Part shown: one piece after another, positions 1-7,898 of the stretch | How the letters are laid out: each line of letters starts with the position of its first letter | Position numbering within the stretch: position 1 is the first letter of the stretch | From: Thermocaproicibacter sp041859875 | Lineage (GTDB): Bacteria; Bacillota; Clostridia; Oscillospirales; Acutalibacteraceae | DNA length: 64,000 nt | NCBI GenBank assembly: GCA_041859875.1 | Contig: JBFLFY010000003.1 | Coordinates: forward strand, 1 to 64,000 | Direction of reading: 5' to 3' | Program-made: the position numbers and the translations under genes | The notes under the pieces: model-generated | What the model saw: only the letters and a program-made list of their open reading frames with translations | Told to the model about the DNA's origin: nothing | Database searches by the model: none

Positions 1-48
1 GTTCGTCACCCATGAAGGGGACGGTTTTGACTGATAATTGACTGTTCA

Positions 49-252
49 TTATGTACCTTCTTTCTGTTTTTGCTGAATGAGTTCGTCCAGAGCTTTGCGG
101 AACGTCTGTTCGGCACCTTTTGGCTTGCGGTGTCCATTGAGTACCATTGAAATGTAGCCCTTGGCGTACCCAAGTTTTTCAGAGAGTTCATCATAGGAAA
201 TGCAATAATTGTGCATTTTTCCTACAATATCTCCCGTCCATTGTTCAGGCAT
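49..252 (-). CDS. Small helix-turn-helix protein of the integrated element (Cro-like)
   Basis: A 67-residue protein whose middle (YDELSEKLGYAKGYISMVLNG) reads as a Cro/XRE-type helix-turn-helix, so it probably binds DNA. The ATG at 252 was chosen because an AGAGGTG ribosome site lies about nine bases before it; an earlier in-frame ATG lies upstream of that site. It is transcribed away from the repressor gene to its right, and the AT-rich space between them carries several GTGAACA-type heptamers, an arrangement typical of a phage lysogeny switch. The short, basic, Gln/Lys-rich C-terminus has no recognisable domain. Its exact role (Cro, excisionase activator or other) cannot be told from sequence. 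Confidence 0.6.
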   Translation of the reverse strand: MPEQWTGDIVGKMHNYCISYDELSEKLGYAKGYISMVLNGHRKPKGAEQTFRKALDELIQQKQKEGT

Positions 253-290
253 ACAAAAATTCACCTCTTTCAGCATTTTTGTTGAAATTA

Positions 291-443
291 GTAAACAATA
301 GTGGTACTATATCTTTGCTGAGAAAATAAAGCATCAATACTTGTTTACCGATTTCACGTGTGTTCACTCAATTCATCTTTGCTGATTGTATTATATGATG
401 AATCTAGTGAACAGTCAATAGCTTTTTGTGAATTTGGTGAACA
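291..443. promoter_or_regulatory. Divergent switch region with repeated GTGAACA/TGTTCAC heptamers
   Basis: Between the two divergent helix-turn-helix genes the heptamer GTGAACA or its complement occurs at 361-367, 407-413 and 437-443, with one-mismatch versions (GTAAACA, TGTTTAC) at 291-297 and 342-348. Repeated half-sites on both strands of an AT-rich divergent promoter are what a phage repressor/Cro pair would use. The assignment to these two proteins is inference. Confidence 0.45.
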
Positions 444-477
444 TCTATGTTTTGCACAAATCGTGGGGGTATATTTT

Positions 478-834
478 GTGTTCTATGACATTTATGTTGG
501 CCTTTGCAATCAAAAAGGCATAAGCCCATCCAAGGCAGCTGAATCAGTGGGATTAAGTCGTACATCGGTAGTTAAATGGAAAGCTGGTACGATTCCGAGC
601 GGAGCGACTTTAAATTCTCTCGCTCAATTTTTCAATGTTACAGTTGACTATCTTATGGGAAATGGGCAAAAAGGAAAGCCCTCCGGCAAAGCCGAAGGGC
701 AGGAAGTCACCTTTGATGATTTCACCTATGCACTGCATGACGAAACGAAGGAACTAACGGAAGAGAACAAGCAAAAGCTTCTGGAAATGGCGCGGTTTTT
801 CAAAGAGCAGCAAGATAAAAAGAAAAAGCAGTAG
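478..834 (+). CDS. XRE-family phage-type repressor
   Basis: A 118-residue regulator. Residues 1-65 form an XRE helix-turn-helix (GISPSKAAESVGLSRTSVVK, then the family's usual NVTVDYLMG end of domain), followed by an acidic linker and a helical tail rich in Glu, Gln and Lys. I start it at GTG 478 because GGGGG lies nine bases upstream and the protein then begins FYDIYVGLCNQKG, the usual start of this family; a longer reading from 358 adds residues unlike the family. It precedes a metallopeptidase of the ImmA type, the standard partner that cleaves such repressors. Likely role: keeps the integrated element silent. Confidence 0.75.
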   Translation: MFYDIYVGLCNQKGISPSKAAESVGLSRTSVVKWKAGTIPSGATLNSLAQFFNVTVDYLMGNGQKGKPSGKAEGQEVTFDDFTYALHDETKELTEENKQKLLEMARFFKEQQDKKKKQ

Positions 835-949
835 CTCTTTTGGGGAGAATAACGATACGGAGCTGTCAGATTTAGTAGATGACATACAAAGAGTCGGAGC
901 AAACCTTTACTGGTATCCCATCGGATTTGTCGATGCCGCAACACTTGAG

Positions 950-1276
950 ATGAGCAAACGGTACGGTATTTTTATTGATCAATCCAAATTCTCTACAGTA
1001 AGGAACATGAAAGGCGCAATAGCCCATGAGGTTGGCCACTGTGCCACCGGTTGCACCCACAAAATAAGCAGTCCTCTTGACCTCGTAGAAAAGCATGAAT
1101 TTAAGGCTAATCGGTGGGCGATTGAAAAATACCTTCCATTTGAGATTCTGAATGATGCAATGGAAAATGGATATGTGGAACCGTGGGCACTCGCAGAGTA
1201 CTTCGATTTACCAGAAGATTTTATTACAATGGCAATTCGGTACTATACGGTATACCAAGGCAAAAAATTTGTATAA
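950..1276 (+). CDS. ImmA/IrrE-family metallopeptidase, start codon uncertain
   Basis: It carries the zinc-protease signature AHEVGHCATG (HExxH) and a downstream EFKANRWA helix that supplies the third ligand region, as in ImmA peptidases that cleave phage repressors to induce the element. The first standard start is ATG 950, but the frame is open back to 758 and the residues before 950 (LSDLVDDIQRVGANLYWYPI) look like the family's true N-terminus. No ATG, GTG or TTG exists there; an ACG at 857 stands nine bases after a GGGGAG ribosome site. Either the start is non-canonical, the original ATG has mutated, or the gene is read by a +1 shift out of the repressor gene. It may therefore be weakly expressed or broken. 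Confidence 0.65.
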   Translation: MSKRYGIFIDQSKFSTVRNMKGAIAHEVGHCATGCTHKISSPLDLVEKHEFKANRWAIEKYLPFEILNDAMENGYVEPWALAEYFDLPEDFITMAIRYYTVYQGKKFV

Positions 1277-1326
1277 AAAATCCGCCCTCTCCTACTTGCG
1301 ATAGGAAAAAGCGGCTCACCATCAGC

Positions 1327-1397
1327 AGGGCTGACAGCATAGTTATTCTACCGAAATAATTATACTGTTTCAGCCCTCTAAAATCAATAGGAGGGCT
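1327..1397 (+). promoter_or_regulatory. Integrase leader with two mutually exclusive hairpins covering the ribosome site
   Basis: AGCCCTC at 1372-1378 can pair with GAGGGCT at 1391-1397, which buries the integrase ribosome site (AGGAGGG). The same segment can instead pair over eight bases (AGGGCTGA at 1327-1334 with TCAGCCCT at 1370-1377), which would free it. This is the layout of a translational switch; the structures are read by eye and untested. Confidence 0.4.
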
Positions 1398-1405
1398 ATT
1401 TAAGT

Positions 1406-2479
1406 ATGCCGAAAGCTAAAAAATTAGCCAGCGGAAGCTACCGTGTACTTGTCTACGCCGGAAAAAACGCAGTCGGGAAGCGACAATATAAGTCGTTCAC
1501 AGACCCGAATAAAAAGAAAGCAGAGTACGCTGCTTCCGAATATGCTTTGAAGCATAAAAAGGAAAACTCTGCTGAAAATCTGACTTTTCAGAAAGCGTCC
1601 GACCGATACATTGCGGCCAAATCGAATTTGCTTTCCACGTCAACGATTCGTGGGTATAGAATCATCCAGAAAAATGCTTTGCCTCTTCTATTGCCCGTAA
1701 CACTCGGCAAACTGGAAACGAGCGATCTTATTCAACAGCAGATGAACGAAAATGCGAAGAAGTATTCTGCAAAGAGTATTGCAAATCAGCACGGCTTTAT
1801 TACCGCCGTTATGAGGTATTTCAACTTTCAGATTGACCGGGTAACACTTAAACCGCCGGAAGAAAAAACGTTTCCGGTTCCCACGAAAAAAGATGCAGAA
1901 AAAATCATGGCAATCCTGAAAGAAGCGCCCGGAATAGAATGTCAGGCGCTTTTTGCTTTAACATGCAGCCTTCGGCAAAGTGAAATAGCCGGTCTGCATG
2001 TGAGCGATATTTCTGGAAGTACCGCAAACATTCACGGTGCGCGTGTGCTTGGTGTGGGACACAAACTGATTTATAAACCGACGAATAAATCTGCCGCTGG
2101 AACGCGGCGGGTCATTATGCCGGATTATCTTGCGGCGCGAGTGACCGAGTTGTGCGAAGGAAAAGAGCCGGACGAATTCATTTTCAACATGAATCCGGAT
2201 CAAGTGTTAAAAAGATTCCAACGTCTGCTTAAAAAGCATAGTATGCCACCGTATACCATGCACTCTCTGCGGCATTGCTTCGCGGCCATCATGCACGCGC
2301 AGGGCGTCCCGGACAAGTATGTCATGGAAATGGGTGGCTGGGCGAGCGACTATGTGCTAAAAAAGGTCTATCAATACACCTTTGAAGACGAGACTGCCAA
2401 AGCCGAAAAGAAAGCAAACCGATATTTTAATAAGGCCATTCATGCAACACGAAATGCAACACGAAAGAAAAATGTGTAG
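1406..2479 (+). CDS. int: Tyrosine-family site-specific integrase
   Basis: A 357-residue phage-type integrase that would insert and excise the element at its attachment site. The N-terminal 60 residues resemble an arm-binding domain; residues about 55-150 are the core-binding domain, and the catalytic domain follows. Catalytic residues visible are Arg in SLRQSEIAGL, His-x-x-Arg in HSLRHCFA, Trp in GGWAS (the usual His/Trp position) and the nucleophile Tyr in KKVYQYT. The ATG follows an AGGAGGG ribosome site that can be hidden in a hairpin. A repeat of a tRNA 3' end follows the stop by about 35 bases, which marks the element's right boundary. Confidence 0.93.
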   Translation: MPKAKKLASGSYRVLVYAGKNAVGKRQYKSFTDPNKKKAEYAASEYALKHKKENSAENLTFQKASDRYIAAKSNLLSTSTIRGYRIIQKNALPLLLPVTLGKLETSDLIQQQMNENAKKYSAKSIANQHGFITAVMRYFNFQIDRVTLKPPEEKTFPVPTKKDAEKIMAILKEAPGIECQALFALTCSLRQSEIAGLHVSDISGSTANIHGARVLGVGHKLIYKPTNKSAAGTRRVIMPDYLAARVTELCEGKEPDEFIFNMNPDQVLKRFQRLLKKHSMPPYTMHSLRHCFAAIMHAQGVPDKYVMEMGGWASDYVLKKVYQYTFEDETAKAEKKANRYFNKAIHATRNATRKKNV

Positions 2480-2513
2480 GATTCATGCGTGTTTATGGCG
2501 TTTTTACGGGGGT

Positions 2514-2535
2514 TCGAATCCCTCCGGGCGGACCA
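2514..2535 (+). repeat. Attachment-site repeat, tRNA 3' end, copy 1 (element right end)
   Basis: TCGAATCCCTCCGGGCGGAC followed by CA is the T-loop, T-stem 3' strand, acceptor 3' strand and CCA of a tRNA. With the preceding GGGGG it forms a complete T-arm (GGGGG/CCCTC around TTCGAAT), but no anticodon arm precedes it. Integrases of this type recombine at tRNA 3' ends, so this is taken as the attR of the element; the intact tRNA should lie at the other end, outside the window. Confidence 0.7.
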
Positions 2536-2540
2536 CTGAA

Positions 2541-2573
2541 AAACATGTGCCGGGAATTGGCGCATGTTTTTTT
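2541..2573 (+). terminator. Intrinsic terminator after the attachment site
   Basis: AAACATGTGCC pairs with GGCGCATGTTT around a seven-base loop and is followed by a run of T. It would stop transcripts from the integrase or from a tRNA restored by excision. Confidence 0.75.
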
Positions 2574-2681
2574 ATCTATATTTATCTATAACTGAATATC
2601 TGATGCAGGGGAGCTGTAATGAATGACGTGCCGGTGGCACGTCAGAACAGCGACCGACCAAGGCGCCCCGGGCGCCGCGAA

Positions 2682-2703
2682 TCGAATCCCTCCGGGCGGA
2701 CCA
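2682..2703 (+). repeat. Attachment-site repeat, tRNA 3' end, copy 2
   Basis: An exact second copy of the 22-base tRNA 3' end, 168 bases after the first. It is preceded by unrelated GC-rich sequence and followed by its own hairpin (CAGCC/GGCTG) and T-run, ending near 2743. The 146 bases between the copies contain no gene. This looks like the scar of an earlier insertion at the same tRNA or of a tandem attachment site. Confidence 0.6.
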
Positions 2704-2740
2704 AAAACAACAGCCCGGCCCTCGCGGCTGGACTATGTTT

Positions 2741-3934
2741 TTATTTCTGATTTTCAGGAAAAGAGGGATTCGAAGGGGAGCGTCCCCTTTGGCTGTAGGT
2801 TTTCTGCATATGCTTCCGCCGATGGTTCACATGCTTGTCTTTGTACATCAGTTTGTCAATCTTTTCCTGGAACTCCTCCATCGTGAGGCCGGAGCCTGCT
2901 TCATAAACCGCACATTCCATGCTGAAAGCAAGGCGGTACGAGCGCTTACCGGTTTCGTTGAAGCTTTCCACATTGGCGTGTATCCGCTGGATAATTTCCT
3001 TCAGCCTTTTCTGACTGGAAACGTCAAGGATAATACAGAATTCATCCCCGCCGTAACGGGTAACAAGGTCATCGGCACGAAGGCTTTTCCGCAGAATGAA
3101 AGCAGCGTCTTCCAAGGCTTTGTCTCCAATGCTGTGGCCAAAATGATCGTTAATCCCTTTGAAATCGTCAATATCAATCAGGATAGCCGAAAAAGTTTTC
3201 CTCGGTGTGCTGGCCCGAATTTCCTGCCGCATACGAACATCAAGGCTGCGTCGGTTGTAAACGCCCGTAAGGTAATCAATGTTCATGTTCCGGTCCTGAA
3301 TATTGATAAAGATAATGACTAAAGAAAATGCAACGCCGCTCAAAAGAATCGGAAGAGAATAAGAGGCAACCTGTAGGAACCCACAGCAAACCGGAACAAT
3401 CGGTGATAATATCAGAGAAATGAACTCCAGCCTGTCAATATTATCAAAGTTAACCGCAATCAGGACTTCCGAAATTAAAACCATAGTCGTCATTAGAACA
3501 GTCGGCAGCAGGAAAAGCGGCCCGCGGTGGTAAGCAAAGGCAGAGTCAAAGTAATAAATCTTGCCAAAAGGCGCCATGACCGTAACAAAGATAAAATTTG
3601 CGAGGCATAGCAGGAGCAGCGCCGTCAGTAATGTCTTTTTTGTTGATGGAACCGGCAGAATGCGGCTGCATATGTACAGGAACCACAGGACCGCCAAAGC
3701 CGGCCCAACCGCAAACAAAAAATAATTTGCAGCACGGCACACAAGGCTAAACTCCGGCTTGCCATCCATCCTGCTTAAAATATCTGTCAGGAGCAGCAGT
3801 TCCGTTGCCCACAGAAGAAGAACGAAGATCCTTTTCTGCGGCTTTTCCGCAGACATACATTCCTGCCGGTTGGAAAAAATCAAAAGGAAAATCAAAAGAA
3901 CCATCGAGTAACAGTCGATGTAAATAGCCGACAT
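2741..3934 (-). CDS. Membrane-bound diguanylate cyclase (GGDEF)
   Basis: A 397-residue protein: about 220 N-terminal residues with roughly six hydrophobic segments, then a GGDEF domain beginning near DYLTGVYNRR and carrying an intact RYGGDEF active-site loop around residue 295. An RxxD product-inhibition site (RADD) lies exactly five residues before GGDEF, so the enzyme is probably active and feedback-inhibited, making cyclic di-GMP from two GTP at the inner membrane face. The C-terminal 35 residues are basic and low in structure. It stands alone, back to back with the integrated element. The sensory ligand of the membrane part is unknown. Confidence 0.88.
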   Translation of the reverse strand: MSAIYIDCYSMVLLIFLLIFSNRQECMSAEKPQKRIFVLLLWATELLLLTDILSRMDGKPEFSLVCRAANYFLFAVGPALAVLWFLYICSRILPVPSTKKTLLTALLLLCLANFIFVTVMAPFGKIYYFDSAFAYHRGPLFLLPTVLMTTMVLISEVLIAVNFDNIDRLEFISLILSPIVPVCCGFLQVASYSLPILLSGVAFSLVIIFINIQDRNMNIDYLTGVYNRRSLDVRMRQEIRASTPRKTFSAILIDIDDFKGINDHFGHSIGDKALEDAAFILRKSLRADDLVTRYGGDEFCIILDVSSQKRLKEIIQRIHANVESFNETGKRSYRLAFSMECAVYEAGSGLTMEEFQEKIDKLMYKDKHVNHRRKHMQKTYSQRGRSPSNPSFPENQK

Positions 3935-4218
3935 TACAGCGGCTTCACCTCCTGCCGGTAAATAAAAAAATGAATATGCTTACATGAACCATATTATAGC
4001 ACAGGGATTTCTTCTTCATAATGCTTCAAACAGTATATAATACTTTTGTACCTCGCTCCTGACGTAAAGATGCAAGTCCCTTTTTCCCGGTTGATACCGA
4101 ACTTGGGGAAGTGCCTTTTACATTTTGTGAATATTTTTCACATATCGTTGCAAACAAAGGCCACCTTCGAAAAAAGTCCGAAGGCGGCTGGCTCTGACAT
4201 ACAACGCTGCTCTGCAAC

Positions 4219-4956
4219 TTAGGTATAGTGAATCTCCAGGTTGCCGAAGGCAACGCTTCCGGTCAAGGTAAGAACAGGAGCATCCGGCGCAACTCCCTGG
4301 CTGCGATGGGCATTCTGCACCGCGCCGAAAGAGGCATTTACCTGGTTCACAATGTCCCAGGTGCGCGGAACATACAGTGCCATGCTGCCAAAGCTTACAT
4401 TTACATGGGCTTCTGCGCCCTGGGGGCTGAGCTGAACCTGGTCAAAATAAATGCCAAGCTTGCCAAAAGAGGTTTCAAGGTCTGCTTCGCGCAGGCTGTC
4501 GGAGTGCAGGTAGCGGCAGGATTCGACGAAACTGCTTTTCACGTGGATGTTGTTGCCCTCCACATTTTCTTCGGTGCTGTGGTATGCGTCGCTTCCAATG
4601 TGGACGCTGTTCGGGTCCCAGTCGCAGACTACGTTATGGATGTGGTGCGGGTGGAAAATCATGCTGCATCCAATGGAGGCCAGCACGGCAGCTAAAATCG
4701 GAATCCATGCCGCAACGGCAGGCCACCCCAGCGGTGACTGGTAAATCAGGTACAAAAGTGCGGCCGGCATAAAAATCCCGAAAAAGTTGACGTTCATAAT
4801 GCCGCTGATAAAAAGTGCAACCAAAAGGACGGTTGCCACTATGCTCCAAAAACCGACGTGTACAAAGGATGCCGTCTGGCTGGCAATGACGAACACCGCC
4901 GCTGCAAGGAAAAATATTCCCCAGAACCAATTCCTTGCTTTACTGCTACATCTCAT
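4219..4956 (-). CDS. LiaF-like membrane protein (cell-wall-stress response type)
   Basis: A 245-residue protein with four short hydrophobic segments in its first 110 residues, then a soluble domain (SFVESCRYLHSDSLREADLE, then SFGSMALYVPRTWDIVNQVN) that repeats the beta-rich pattern of LiaF/YvqF C-terminal domains. LiaF proteins restrain cell-envelope stress signalling; here the partner is a LytTR regulator rather than LiaRS. The ATG at 4956 follows AAAGGAG by five bases and overlaps the end of the LytTR gene, so the two are translationally coupled. Function beyond family resemblance is inference. Confidence 0.7.
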   Translation of the reverse strand: MRCSSKARNWFWGIFFLAAAVFVIASQTASFVHVGFWSIVATVLLVALFISGIMNVNFFGIFMPAALLYLIYQSPLGWPAVAAWIPILAAVLASIGCSMIFHPHHIHNVVCDWDPNSVHIGSDAYHSTEENVEGNNIHVKSSFVESCRYLHSDSLREADLETSFGKLGIYFDQVQLSPQGAEAHVNVSFGSMALYVPRTWDIVNQVNASFGAVQNAHRSQGVAPDAPVLTLTGSVAFGNLEIHYT

Positions 4957-5410
4957 GTGAACTCCTTTCCTGCAGCCTGTGCTGCAGCTCGCGGAAATAT
5001 GACCGCGAAGCATAAATCTGTTTATGGCTTCCGGTAAACTGAATCAGGCTGGAAGACGCGAGATTCCGCGTAACGGAGTAAATCTGCTGAATATTGACCA
5101 CGGCGGATTTTGAAACCCGCACAAAGCTGCGCGGAAGAATCTTTTCCAGCTCGTACAGCCGGTATTTAATGAGGTAAGCATCATCCGCCGTGTGGGCGTA
5201 GATGTGTTCGCCGCCGGTTTCAAAAAACAGAATATTTTCCAGCGGGAAGTAGTATTCCCGGTTCTCTTTGTAGAAAGTGATTTTCGGCCCGCTTTCGGAA
5301 TTTCCCAGTATGTACCGGCAGATGCTTTTAATTCTGTCATCCACGCGGCCGCAGTGAATAACAACTTCATCTTCCTCGGTTCCATCGGTCAGTTCCAAGC
5401 GCACCTTCAT
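4946..5410 (-). CDS. LytTR-family DNA-binding regulator
   Basis: A 154-residue regulator. After about 50 residues without a receiver domain comes a LytTR domain: ENREYYFPLENILFFETGGE, then IYAHTADDAYLIKYRLYELE and LPRSFVRVSKSAVVNIQQI, the three most conserved blocks of the family. Stand-alone LytTR proteins of this size usually control the membrane protein encoded next to them, and the LiaF-like gene overlaps this one's 3' end. The ATG at 5410 sits after AGAGGTGG; the GTG three codons earlier lies inside that site. It binds DNA as a dimer; targets here are unknown, autoregulation is likely. Confidence 0.82.
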   Translation of the reverse strand: MKVRLELTDGTEEDEVVIHCGRVDDRIKSICRYILGNSESGPKITFYKENREYYFPLENILFFETGGEHIYAHTADDAYLIKYRLYELEKILPRSFVRVSKSAVVNIQQIYSVTRNLASSSLIQFTGSHKQIYASRSYFRELQHRLQERSSHEM

Positions 5411-5578
5411 GTGTTCCACCTCTTACGCTTAACAGCATAACGGCTTTTTCCCAAAGAATCAAGGCTTTTCCGGCCACCGGTGCTTTTGAACCGCTGACCG
5501 GTTGATTTTCGCCTCTAATCGGCAGAAAGCAGGCCCTGCAGAACGCTGAAGCGTGTGCAGAGCCCCCGAATTTTTTTC

Positions 5579-6880
5579 TCACAGCGCCTGAAACGTTAAA
5601 ACAAGCAGCGCAAGATTCAAAAGGATAACAGCCGCCGCAATCACGCCGCCAACAACGCGCACACGCCGTGTGTTTGCGAACTCGCCCATCAGGTCGCGGC
5701 GCTTTGCCACGGCCAGCATTTGCAGGATGGGGAACGGCAGGATGAAGCTGAGCGCCACCTGGCTGATGACCAGGACATCCATGGTGTTCACGCCGAACGC
5801 AATGACAATAAGGGCAGGCAGCATGGTAATCAGGCGGCGGAGGCTCACGGGGATACTGATGTTCACAAAGCCTTTCATAATGGTTTGCCCCGCCATGGTT
5901 CCCACAGCGGAGGAAGAAAGGCCCGAAGCCAGCAGCGCAATGCCGAAAGCGCCGACCGAGAGCGGCCCAAGCAGCGGCTCCAGCGAGCGGTGCGCTTCCT
6001 GCATGGTTGTTACCACTACGCCGTTGCGGTAAAACACGGCGGCAGAAACGACCACCATCGCCGCGTTGACAAAAAAGGCGATGTTCATGGCAAGGGCAAT
6101 ATCGATTTTCTCCATCTTCAGGCAGTGCCTCCGGCAGCCAGTGTCATTCCACTTGCAGCGGCACTGCACCAGCTGGGAATGCAGGTAAATCACATGCGGC
6201 ATAACGGTCGCGCCCAGCATACCGACGGCAATCGTCACCGCTTCCGTATTGGGCAGTTCCGGCACAAATGTGTGAAAAGCCGTCTGTGCCCAGTCGGGGC
6301 CGGAAAGGAAAATTTCTGTCAGGTAAGCAATGCTGATAACCGCCACAAGCACGGTGATAATCCGCTCCACAATTTTTTGCCCGTACTTTTCCATGTAGCA
6401 GATAAGGTAAGTAAGCGCGCCGGTCAGCAAGCCGGCGGCAAGCATTGGAATGTGAAACAGCAGGTTCAGCCCAAGAGTGCCGCCCAAAAATTCGGCCAGG
6501 TCGGTAGCCATGGCGCCAAGTTCGGCTATAACCCAGAAAACCCAGTTCACCGGTTTTGAGAAAACGCGGGCGCACAGTTCCGGCAGGTTGTGCCCTGTAG
6601 CGATGCCTACTTTGGCGGACATGGTCTGCAGGAAGATTGCCATCAGGTTGCTGAGAAAAACGACCCAGAGCAGACTGTAGCCAAACTTTGAGCCACCGCT
6701 GATATTGGTTGCAAAATTGCCGGGGTCAATGTATGCCACACTGACGATAAACGCCGGGCCAAGGTAAGCCCCCAGACGCCGAAGGCGTCCTGCAGAGCGG
6801 CGGTGCAGATAATTATTTTCAGATGAAAGCACGGGAAGCGCAGCGCTGTTTCCCGCAGCCAGTACATTTGCTTTGTTCAT
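5579..6880 (-). CDS. mntH: Nramp-family Mn2+/divalent metal transporter MntH
   Basis: A 433-residue, 11-helix proton-coupled metal importer. The metal-binding DPGN motif is in helix 1 (VAYIDPGNFATNISGG) and the second-half signature MPHVIYLHSQL is present with the Met-Pro-His of helix 6. Length is normal for MntH. It is divergent from a DtxR-type regulator, and a near-perfect palindrome lies 33 bases before its ATG, so manganese-dependent repression is likely. A GAAAGGAG ribosome site precedes the start. About 170 bases without a gene follow before the LytTR operon. Confidence 0.92.
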   Translation of the reverse strand: MNKANVLAAGNSAALPVLSSENNYLHRRSAGRLRRLGAYLGPAFIVSVAYIDPGNFATNISGGSKFGYSLLWVVFLSNLMAIFLQTMSAKVGIATGHNLPELCARVFSKPVNWVFWVIAELGAMATDLAEFLGGTLGLNLLFHIPMLAAGLLTGALTYLICYMEKYGQKIVERIITVLVAVISIAYLTEIFLSGPDWAQTAFHTFVPELPNTEAVTIAVGMLGATVMPHVIYLHSQLVQCRCKWNDTGCRRHCLKMEKIDIALAMNIAFFVNAAMVVVSAAVFYRNGVVVTTMQEAHRSLEPLLGPLSVGAFGIALLASGLSSSAVGTMAGQTIMKGFVNISIPVSLRRLITMLPALIVIAFGVNTMDVLVISQVALSFILPFPILQMLAVAKRRDLMGEFANTRRVRVVGGVIAAAVILLNLALLVLTFQAL

Positions 6881-6912
6881 AGCTGAAAGATTCTCCTTTC
6901 CCTAGCGACGGA

Positions 6913-6932
6913 TTGTTAGCCTGAGCCAACAA
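6913..6932. promoter_or_regulatory. Palindromic operator in the mntH/mntR divergent region
   Basis: TTGTTAGC-CTGA-GCCAACAA is an inverted repeat with one mismatch (8-4-8), placed between two divergent genes for a manganese importer and a DtxR/MntR regulator. It is the obvious MntR binding site; the assignment is inference from position and symmetry. Confidence 0.55.
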
Positions 6933-7036
6933 TTTTTTGCTTTACTAAATTATGCGGCATGAAAAGAATCGGTTCCCCATAATAATATCCATTAGGGGAG
7001 CATCCGGAGCTTCCGCATGGGAAAGGAGAAAGCTGA

Positions 7037-7555
7037 ATGGACCGCAGCGAGTTTTACACCTTCAGCGGCTACATGAAGAAAGACGACAGCCGTCTGACGG
7101 CTTCTATGGAAGATTACCTGGAGATGATTTACCGCCTTTCGCAGGAAAACGGTTTTACGCGCGCCAGTTCACTTTCGCAGTCGCTGAACGTTCAGCCTTC
7201 TTCTGCAACTAAGATGGTGCAGCACCTGGCGCAGCTTGGTTACGTCCAGTACCGCAAGTACGGGTTTATTATGCTGGACGACAAGGGCGCCGAAATCGGC
7301 GCATGGCTGCTGAAGCGCCATACCATACTGGAAAATTTTATGCGTTCCATCGGTGTAAGCGAAAACTCGCTGCTGGAAGAAACCGAAAAGGCCGAGCATA
7401 TGTTCAGCCCGGAAACAATCCGGTGTTTTTCGGATCTTTTAGATTTTCTGCAGGCTGACGCGGCTTTTGCCGCTTACAATGCCGCACGGGCAAAAAATAA
7501 AAAGCCGGCTCCGCAGCAGCCTGCGGAGCCAGCTAATAACCGTCCTCAGAAGTGA
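7037..7555 (+). CDS. mntR: DtxR/MntR-family metal-dependent repressor
   Basis: A 172-residue regulator with an N-terminal winged helix (LTASMEDYLEMIYRLS, then SLNVQPSSATKMVQHLAQLG and a YRKYGFIMLDDKG wing) and the helical dimerisation/metal-binding domain (KRHTILENFM, EETEKAEHMF). It lacks the SH3-like third domain of iron-type DtxR, as MntR does. The last 30 residues (KNKKPAPQQPAEP) are an unusual Pro/Gln/Lys tail, and the DNA coding it forms a 10-base perfect inverted repeat. Divergent from mntH, which it very likely represses when manganese is plentiful. GGAAAGGAG ribosome site. Confidence 0.88.
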   Translation: MDRSEFYTFSGYMKKDDSRLTASMEDYLEMIYRLSQENGFTRASSLSQSLNVQPSSATKMVQHLAQLGYVQYRKYGFIMLDDKGAEIGAWLLKRHTILENFMRSIGVSENSLLEETEKAEHMFSPETIRCFSDLLDFLQADAAFAAYNAARAKNKKPAPQQPAEPANNRPQK

Positions 7556-7898
7556 AAGCCCTTTTCGTACCGCAAAAAAAGCCTGCCCCTCTGTTTTACA
7601 AAACAAGGGCATTGCCTGCTGGGTGGTGCTTTGCGAAGGGGTGCATTGCACCTGCCAGCACAGCAAAAACCAAACGGCCGGAAGACACCCGGCTTCTTGT
7701 AATCGTATGAAAGAAAATTTTATTTGAAGCAAAGCACCGGAAAATCGGTAACAAATTCAAAAATAATTTTCTACTTTTAGTATACCATGACTTTATTAGA
7801 AAAGAAAGCAATTTGTAAAATTTATTACGCAGTCTGGCTTGTGCGCACAAAGCGGGGCATACAAATGTATGCCCCGCCGCTTTTTTTAATAAAAAAAG
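7556..7898. other. Gene-free stretch between mntR and the chemoreceptor
   Basis: I see no gene here. It holds two hairpins. At 7578-7611 GCCC...TGTTTT pairs with AAAACA...GGGC and, read on the minus strand, ends in seven T, so it probably terminates the chemoreceptor transcript. At 7851-7887 a GC-rich hairpin (GCGGGGCATAC/GTATGCCCCGC) ends in TTTTTTT on the plus strand and would terminate rightward transcripts. The DNA between is AT-rich. Confidence 0.5.
7851..7887 (+). terminator. Strong intrinsic terminator
   Basis: An 11-base perfect stem (GCGGGGCATAC with GTATGCCCCGC) around AAAT, then CGC and seven T on the plus strand. It separates mntR from the convergent chemoreceptor gene. Confidence 0.75.

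Noticed and set aside
358..477. N-terminal extension of the XRE repressor by 40 codons
   Set aside because: The region contains operator heptamers and no protein-like pattern; GTG 478 has a good ribosome site and the typical family start.
2440..2535. A complete tRNA gene at the attachment site
   Set aside because: Only T-arm, acceptor 3' strand and CCA are present; the upstream bases are integrase coding sequence and form no anticodon or D arm.
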